A DNA stretch of 64,000 nt, from contig LJCW01000357.1 of the NCBI GenBank assembly GCA_001298555.1, positions 46,512-110,511 of the forward strand. Reading direction: 5' to 3'. Each line of letters opens with the position of its first letter. Position 1 is the stretch's first letter. The position numbers and the translations under genes are program-made. Shown here one piece after another: positions 59,526-64,000 of this stretch. This stretch comes from Actinobacteria bacterium OV450 (lineage in GTDB: Bacteria; Actinomycetota; Actinomycetes; Streptomycetales; Streptomycetaceae). The notes beneath the pieces are model-generated. The model was not told the origin of the DNA and did no database searches. It saw only the letters and a list, made by a program, of their open reading frames with translations.

Positions 59526-61352
59526 GTGCGCAGACGCCCCGCCAGGATCACGACCTTCCTCACCGCGGCCGCCCTCGCGGTCGCCGGCCTCCTCGCCGCG
59601 GGCCCGCCGGCCGCGGCGGCCGACGCAGACCTCGCCCGCAACGGCGGCTTCGAGGCCGGACTCGACGGCTGGAGCTGTTCGGCCGGCAGCGCAGCCGTCG
59701 TCACCACCCCCGTCCACAGCGGGAATTCCGCCCTCCGGGCCACCCCGGCCGGCCAGGACAACGCCCGCTGCTCCCAGACCGTCACCGTCAGGCCCGACTC
59801 GACGTACACGCTCACCGCCTGGGTGCAGGGGGCGTACGTCTACCTCGGCGCGGCCGGGACCGGCACCACCGACGTGTCCACCTGGACGCAGACCCCGGGT
59901 GCCTGGAAGCAGCTGAGCACGACGTTCCGTACGGGCGCGGCCACCACCTCCGTGACGGTCTACACGCACGGCTGGTACGGCCAGCCCGCCCACCTCACCG
60001 ACGACGTCACGCTCGTCGGACCAGACCCGGGCGGCTCCGGACCCGGACAGCCGCAGCCCCCGGCCGCCCCCACCGGCCTGACGGCGTCCGGCGCCACCGC
60101 GAGCAGCCTGGACCTCTCCTGGTCGGCCTCCCCGGGCGCCACCTCCTACCGGCTCCACCGGGACGGCGCCGCGCCCGTGAGCGTCACCGCACCCTCGGCG
60201 ACCGTCACCGGACTCGCCGCGTCCACTTCGTACACCTTCCGGGTCAGCGCGGTGAACGCGGCCGGCGAGTCCGCCAAGAGCGCCCCCGTCACCGCCTCCA
60301 CGACGAGCGGCGGCGGCAGCCCGGGCGATCCCGGCCTCCCGGCCCACGCCCTGGTCGGCTACCTCCACGCGAGCTTCGCCAACGGATCCGGATACCTCCG
60401 GATGGCCGACGTGCCGGCCTCCTGGGACGTCATCGACCTCGCGTTCGGCGAACCGACGTCGGTGACCTCCGGGGACATCCGCTTCTCGCTCTGTCCGGTC
60501 GCCGAGTGCCCGGGCGTGGAAACCCCCGCCGAGTTCAAGGCGGCCATCAGGGCCAAGCAGGCGGCCGGCAAGAAGGTCCTGATCTCGATCGGCGGCCAGA
60601 ACGGCCAGGTCCAGCTCGCCACCACGGCCGCCCGCGACACCTTCGTGTCCTCCGTCAGCAAGATCATCGACGAGTACGGGCTCAACGGCCTCGACATCGA
60701 CTTCGAGGGCCACTCCCTCTCGCTCGCGACGGGCGACACCGACTTCCGGGCCCCCACCACCCCGGTGATCGTCAACCTCATCTCGGCCGTCAGGACCCTC
60801 AAGGCCAAGTACGGCCCGGACTTCGTCCTGACGATGGCCCCGGAGACGTTCTTCGTCCAGCTGGGCCACCAGTACTACGGCTCCGGCCCCTGGGGAGGCC
60901 AGGACCCGCGCGCCGGGGCCTACCTCCCGGTCATCCACGCCCTGCGCGACGACCTCACCCTGCTGCACGTCCAGGACTACAACTCGGGCCCGGTCATGGG
61001 CCTCGACAACCAGTACCACTCCATGGGCGGCGCGGACTTCCACATCGCCATGACCGACATGCTGCTCACCGGCTTCCCCGTCGCGGGGGACACGGCGCGC
61101 GTCTTCCCGCCGCTGCGCCCGGACCAGGTGGCGATCGGCCTGCCGGCCACGACCAACGCGGGCAACGGCCACACCCCGCCCGCGGAGGTGGACAAGGCGC
61201 TGGACTGCCTGACGAAGAGGGCGAACTGCGGGACCTACGCGACGCACGGCACCTGGCCCGGCCTGCGCGGCCTGATGACCTGGTCGGTCAACTGGGACCG
61301 CTTCGGCGGCTGGGAGTTCGCGAGGGACTTCGACGCCTACTTCGGAGGCTGA
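59526..61352 (+). CDS. Secreted GH18 chitinase with carbohydrate-binding and fibronectin III domains
   Basis: The protein has 608 residues from GTG 59526, five bases after GGAGG. The layout is a signal peptide (cleavage near AAA-ADADL), an N-terminal jelly-roll carbohydrate-binding domain (about 35-170, NGGFEAGLDGWSC...), a Gly/Pro linker, a fibronectin III domain (about 178-262), then the GH18 barrel. The barrel carries the catalytic motif GLDIDFE with acid Glu394, and KKVLISIGGQNGQ. It hydrolyses chitin outside the cell. The dre operator upstream fits. Confidence 0.95.
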   Translation: MRRRPARITTFLTAAALAVAGLLAAGPPAAAADADLARNGGFEAGLDGWSCSAGSAAVVTTPVHSGNSALRATPAGQDNARCSQTVTVRPDSTYTLTAWVQGAYVYLGAAGTGTTDVSTWTQTPGAWKQLSTTFRTGAATTSVTVYTHGWYGQPAHLTDDVTLVGPDPGGSGPGQPQPPAAPTGLTASGATASSLDLSWSASPGATSYRLHRDGAAPVSVTAPSATVTGLAASTSYTFRVSAVNAAGESAKSAPVTASTTSGGGSPGDPGLPAHALVGYLHASFANGSGYLRMADVPASWDVIDLAFGEPTSVTSGDIRFSLCPVAECPGVETPAEFKAAIRAKQAAGKKVLISIGGQNGQVQLATTAARDTFVSSVSKIIDEYGLNGLDIDFEGHSLSLATGDTDFRAPTTPVIVNLISAVRTLKAKYGPDFVLTMAPETFFVQLGHQYYGSGPWGGQDPRAGAYLPVIHALRDDLTLLHVQDYNSGPVMGLDNQYHSMGGADFHIAMTDMLLTGFPVAGDTARVFPPLRPDQVAIGLPATTNAGNGHTPPAEVDKALDCLTKRANCGTYATHGTWPGLRGLMTWSVNWDRFGGWEFARDFDAYFGG

Positions 61353-61406
61353 CCGGCGCCGGGCCGGCCGGCCCGGCCCCCTCCTGGGGCGGACCGGCCG
61401 GTGGCG

Positions 61407-62171
61407 TCAGTCTCCGACGGCGCGGGTTGCGGCGCGACGGACGGCCAGGAGCAGGGGGATGCACAGGAAGCAGCTGGCCAGGACGTCCAGGGGCCAGTGC
61501 CAGCCGCGCAGGATCAGGCCGGTGGCCGTCGCGGCCGTCAGGGAGAGCGCCCCGGCCATGGGCCACGGGCGGCGGCTGTACGGGCCGGTCAGCAGGGCCG
61601 CGCCGATGTAGGCGACGGCCGCGGTGGCCGTGTGGCCCGAGGGGTAGTAGCCGGCGGCCCAGGGCTCCAACGGCCCCGGGCGGGCGGTCCACTCCTTCAG
61701 CGGCACGATCACCGCCGGGACCAGGGCCATCGCCAGCCCCGCCGTCAGGGCCGGTGCCCAGGCGCGGCAGCGGCGCACCGAGTACGCCATCGCGAGGACC
61801 AGGACCGGAACGGCGACCGGGACGTTGCCCAGGTCGGAGAGGCGCTCGGTGACGGCGTCGGGGACCGTGCGGACCAGGACGCGGCTGAGGCGTTCGTCCG
61901 GTGCGAGCAGTGGACCCGACACCAGGACCTGCCAGGTCGTCAGGGCGAGTCCCAGCAGGGAGAGAAGGAGGAAGATGGCCGGCCGTCCCGGAACAGGGGG
62001 GATGGTTCCGGGACGGCCGCCCGGATCGGGTTGCCGAGCGCCCCGGGGGGTTTGGGGCGAACGGCCGTCCGATCGGTGAGGAGTGTGCGCGAACGCAGGT
62101 CCAGTGCGGCGCTGGGGAAGCCCGGTACTGGTGTCGCCCCCGGTCTCCCGGGAGCGGGGTGTCTCACTCAT
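61407..62171 (-). CDS. PAP2-family membrane phosphatase
   Basis: The product has 254 residues from ATG 62171; GTG 62240 is an alternative. About 80 residues of polar N-terminus are followed by five to six membrane helices and the PAP2 motifs KEWTARPGP, YYPSGHTATAA and LILRGWHWPLDV. It dephosphorylates lipid phosphates such as undecaprenyl pyrophosphate or phosphatidate on the outer face. It is convergent with the chitinase. Confidence 0.88.
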   Translation of the reverse strand: MSETPRSRETGGDTSTGLPQRRTGPAFAHTPHRSDGRSPQTPRGARQPDPGGRPGTIPPVPGRPAIFLLLSLLGLALTTWQVLVSGPLLAPDERLSRVLVRTVPDAVTERLSDLGNVPVAVPVLVLAMAYSVRRCRAWAPALTAGLAMALVPAVIVPLKEWTARPGPLEPWAAGYYPSGHTATAAVAYIGAALLTGPYSRRPWPMAGALSLTAATATGLILRGWHWPLDVLASCFLCIPLLLAVRRAATRAVGD

Positions 62172-62304
62172 CTGCAGAAACCGTACGGCAGAGGAAAGGG
62201 GACCGACAGCAGGAACGCGCTCCTGCCATCGGCCCCCCACATCTTCTTCACAGCGCCCGCCCGTTACCGGCGGTACCGGCTGGCTCCTGCGTTCGGTGAG
62301 TCGC

Positions 62305-63651
62305 TCAGACGTCCGTGCCGATGGCCGCGAACGCAGCCTCGATGAGGTCCAGGCCCTCGTTCAGCAGGTCCTCGCCGATGACGATCGGCGGGAGGAAGCG
62401 GAGCACGTTGCCGTAGGTGCCACAGGTGAGGACGAGCAGGCCCTCGGCGTGGCAGGCCTTGGCGAGCGCGCCGGCCGCCTCCGGGAACGGGGTCTTGGAC
62501 GCGGGGTCCTTGACGAGCTCGATCGCGATCATGGCGCCGCGGCCGCGGATGTCGCCGATGATGTCGTACTTCTCCTGCATGGCCGTCAGGCGGGCCTTCA
62601 TGACCGACTCGATCTTCTTCGCCTTGGCGTTGAGGTCGAGCTTCTTCATGGTCTCGATGGAGCCCAGCGCACCGGCGCAGGCCACCGGGTTGCCGCCGTA
62701 GGTGCCGCCCAGGCCGCCCGCGTGCGCGGCGTCCATGATCTCGGCGCGGCCCGTCACGGCGGCGAGCGGCAGACCGCCCGCGATGCCCTTGGCGGTGGTG
62801 ATCAGGTCCGGGACGATGCCCTCGTCCTCGCACGCGAACCACTGGCCGGTGCGGCAGAAGCCGGACTGGATCTCGTCGGCGACGAAGACGATGCCGTTCT
62901 CGTTGGCGAACTTCACGATCTCCGGCAGGAAGCCCTTGGCCGGCTCGATGAAGCCGCCCTCGCCGAGCACCGGCTCGATGATGATCGCGGCGACGTTGTC
63001 GGCGCCGATCTGCTTGGTGATCTGGTCGATCGCCTGCGCGGCGGCCTCGGGGCCGCAGTTCTCGGCGCCGGTGGGCCAGCGGTAGCCGTAGGCGACCGGG
63101 ACGCGGTAGACCTCGGGGGCGAACGGGCCGAAGCCGTTCTTGTACGGCATGTTCTTCGCGGTCAGCGCCATCGTGAGGTTCGTACGGCCGTGGTAGCCGT
63201 GGTCGAAGACGACGACGGCCTGGCGCTTGGTGTACGCGCGGGCGATCTTGACGGCGTTCTCGACGGCCTCGGCGCCGGAGTTGAACAGCGCCGACTTCTT
63301 CGCGTGGTCGCCCGGGGTCAGCTCGGCGAGCGCCTCGCAGACCTCGACGTAGCCCTCGTACGGCGTGACCATGAAGCAGGTGTGCGTGAAGTCCGCGAGC
63401 TGCGCGGAGGCGCGGCGCACGACGGCCTCGGCGGAGGCGCCGACCGAGGTCACGGCGATGCCGGAGCCGAAGTCGATCAGGCGGTTGCCGTCGACGTCCT
63501 CGATGATGCCGCCGCCCGCGCGGGCCGTGAAGACGGGGAGCACGGAGCCCACGCCGCCGGCCACCGTCTGCAGACGGCGAGCCTGCAGCTCCTGCGACTT
63601 CGGGCCGGGGATCGCGGTGACGATCTTGCGCTCCTGCGGAACAGCGGTCAT
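62305..63651 (-). CDS. gabT: 4-aminobutyrate aminotransferase GabT
   Basis: This 448-residue class III aminotransferase has the PLP lysine in LITTAKGIAGGLPLAAV, the Asp in VFVADEIQSGFCRTG and the cofactor-phosphate site SGAEAVENAVKIARA. GabT transfers the GABA amino group to 2-oxoglutarate, giving succinate semialdehyde. It completes the putrescine-to-succinate route begun by the amine oxidase and aldehyde dehydrogenases in this window. AGGAG precedes the ATG. Confidence 0.95.
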   Translation of the reverse strand: MTAVPQERKIVTAIPGPKSQELQARRLQTVAGGVGSVLPVFTARAGGGIIEDVDGNRLIDFGSGIAVTSVGASAEAVVRRASAQLADFTHTCFMVTPYEGYVEVCEALAELTPGDHAKKSALFNSGAEAVENAVKIARAYTKRQAVVVFDHGYHGRTNLTMALTAKNMPYKNGFGPFAPEVYRVPVAYGYRWPTGAENCGPEAAAQAIDQITKQIGADNVAAIIIEPVLGEGGFIEPAKGFLPEIVKFANENGIVFVADEIQSGFCRTGQWFACEDEGIVPDLITTAKGIAGGLPLAAVTGRAEIMDAAHAGGLGGTYGGNPVACAGALGSIETMKKLDLNAKAKKIESVMKARLTAMQEKYDIIGDIRGRGAMIAIELVKDPASKTPFPEAAGALAKACHAEGLLVLTCGTYGNVLRFLPPIVIGEDLLNEGLDLIEAAFAAIGTDV

Positions 63652-63685
63652 AGAGGGCTCCTGGGGGGTGTTTTCGGACGCACTT

Positions 63686-63767
63686 GTGTCTTTGTCCGCA
63701 GGCTAGGCCCGGGGGAGGGGGTACGGCATGCTCCGTTCGGGAGTGGTGTCCGCGTGTCCTTGTCCGC
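63686..63767. promoter_or_regulatory. Direct repeats in the gabT/divergent promoter region
   Basis: GTGTCTTTGTCCGC (63686-63699) and GTGTCCTTGTCCGC (63754-63767) are 13/14 identical direct repeats 68 bases apart in the 247-base divergent region. They may be sites for the regulator of gabT. No clear promoter boxes are seen. Confidence 0.4.
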
Positions 63768-63898
63768 GACGGCCATAGGAAGGACCCGCCGCATGTCTTG
63801 TGGACGCTGCGGAGGCATGGGCCGGTACGGGCCCACGACCGCCTCCGGGCAACTACATTGAGCGACGCAGCGCAGGCACGGCAGGGGGCAGGGGTTTC

Positions 63899-64000
63899 AT
63901 GGACACCGACGGCACGTACGGCACGGACGAGAAGCGGCCGCCGCGCGCCGGGCGCGTTCCGCGGCCCCCCGGGCCGCCGCCGCCCGGCCTCCCGCCGAAG
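63899..64000 (+). CDS. Start of an unidentified protein (partial)
   Basis: ATG 63899 opens a frame that stays open to the window end (34 codons), starting MDTDGTYGTDEKRPP followed by a Pro/Gly/Arg-rich stretch. The G-rich sequence just upstream (GGCAGGGGGCAGGGG) could serve as ribosome binding site. It is divergent from gabT, a usual place for a regulator gene, but nothing in the visible residues identifies it. Confidence 0.5.
   Translation, partial: MDTDGTYGTDEKRPPRAGRVPRPPGPPPPGLPPK

Overview
The window is high-GC actinobacterial chromosome, almost certainly from a Streptomyces. The evidence is the third-position G/C-saturated codon use, frequent GTG starts, the sporulation sigma factor WhiG, four tandem type I signal peptidases, and a gene order (ammonium/PII genes, ffh, rpsP-rimM-trmD-rplS, signal peptidases, yraN-comM-dprA, whiG, rpsB-tsf-pyrH-frr-cdsA, rlmN) that I recall as conserved core synteny in the genus. 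I see no insertion sequence, prophage, CRISPR array or canonical tRNA/rRNA gene.

Positions 1-29104 are mostly housekeeping. They hold nitrogen sensing (end of amtB, glnK, glnD), protein targeting (ffh), a second-type ftsH, an archaeal/eukaryotic-type prolyl-tRNA synthetase, the rpsP-khpA-rimM-trmD-rplS ribosome block, and four signal peptidase genes, one with a long hexapeptide-repeat cytoplasmic tail. These are followed by NUDIX and DUF2469 genes, a yraN-comM-dprA DNA-processing operon behind a DnaA-box cluster, whiG, a TetR regulator, an M23 peptidase, and the rpsB-tsf-pyrH-frr-cdsA translation/lipid block and rlmN. Positions 29138-33136 are a TPP-riboswitch-controlled thiamine ABC importer (thiB-thiP-thiQ) with an evident Shine-Dalgarno-sequestering hairpin.

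Positions 33241-37245 (minus strand) hold a DMT/NIPA-like membrane protein, a LOG-family protein and a two-gene ABC cassette. From 37423 onward the theme is polyamine/GABA metabolism: a class III aminotransferase with an Lrp/AsnC regulator, an aldehyde dehydrogenase and an orphan polyamine-binding lipoprotein, then a second aldehyde dehydrogenase with a complete potD-potA-potB-potC importer and a PuuB-like amine oxidase, and finally gabT. Together these would import putrescine or spermidine, oxidise it to 4-aminobutyrate and feed it to succinate semialdehyde.

Between the two aldehyde dehydrogenase/binding-protein modules (42225-51409) lies a mixed region. It contains a small membrane protein under a tandem palindromic operator, a serine hydrolase, a glycerophosphodiesterase-histidine kinase-response regulator operon, a COG1816 deaminase (probably futalosine-pathway menaquinone synthesis), a DUF4190 protein and the most striking locus of the window. 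That locus is a bacterial Ro60 (TROVE-vWA) gene preceded by two tandem structured RNAs. Each carries a circularly permuted tRNA-like module (T arm, closed acceptor-like stem, D arm) and a shared 13-base element, i.e. YrlA-type Y RNAs, and a NADAR-family ADP-ribose enzyme gene lies just upstream.

The right end holds a DasR-type operator driving a secreted GH18 chitinase, a PAP2 phosphatase, gabT, and the first codons of a divergent gene.
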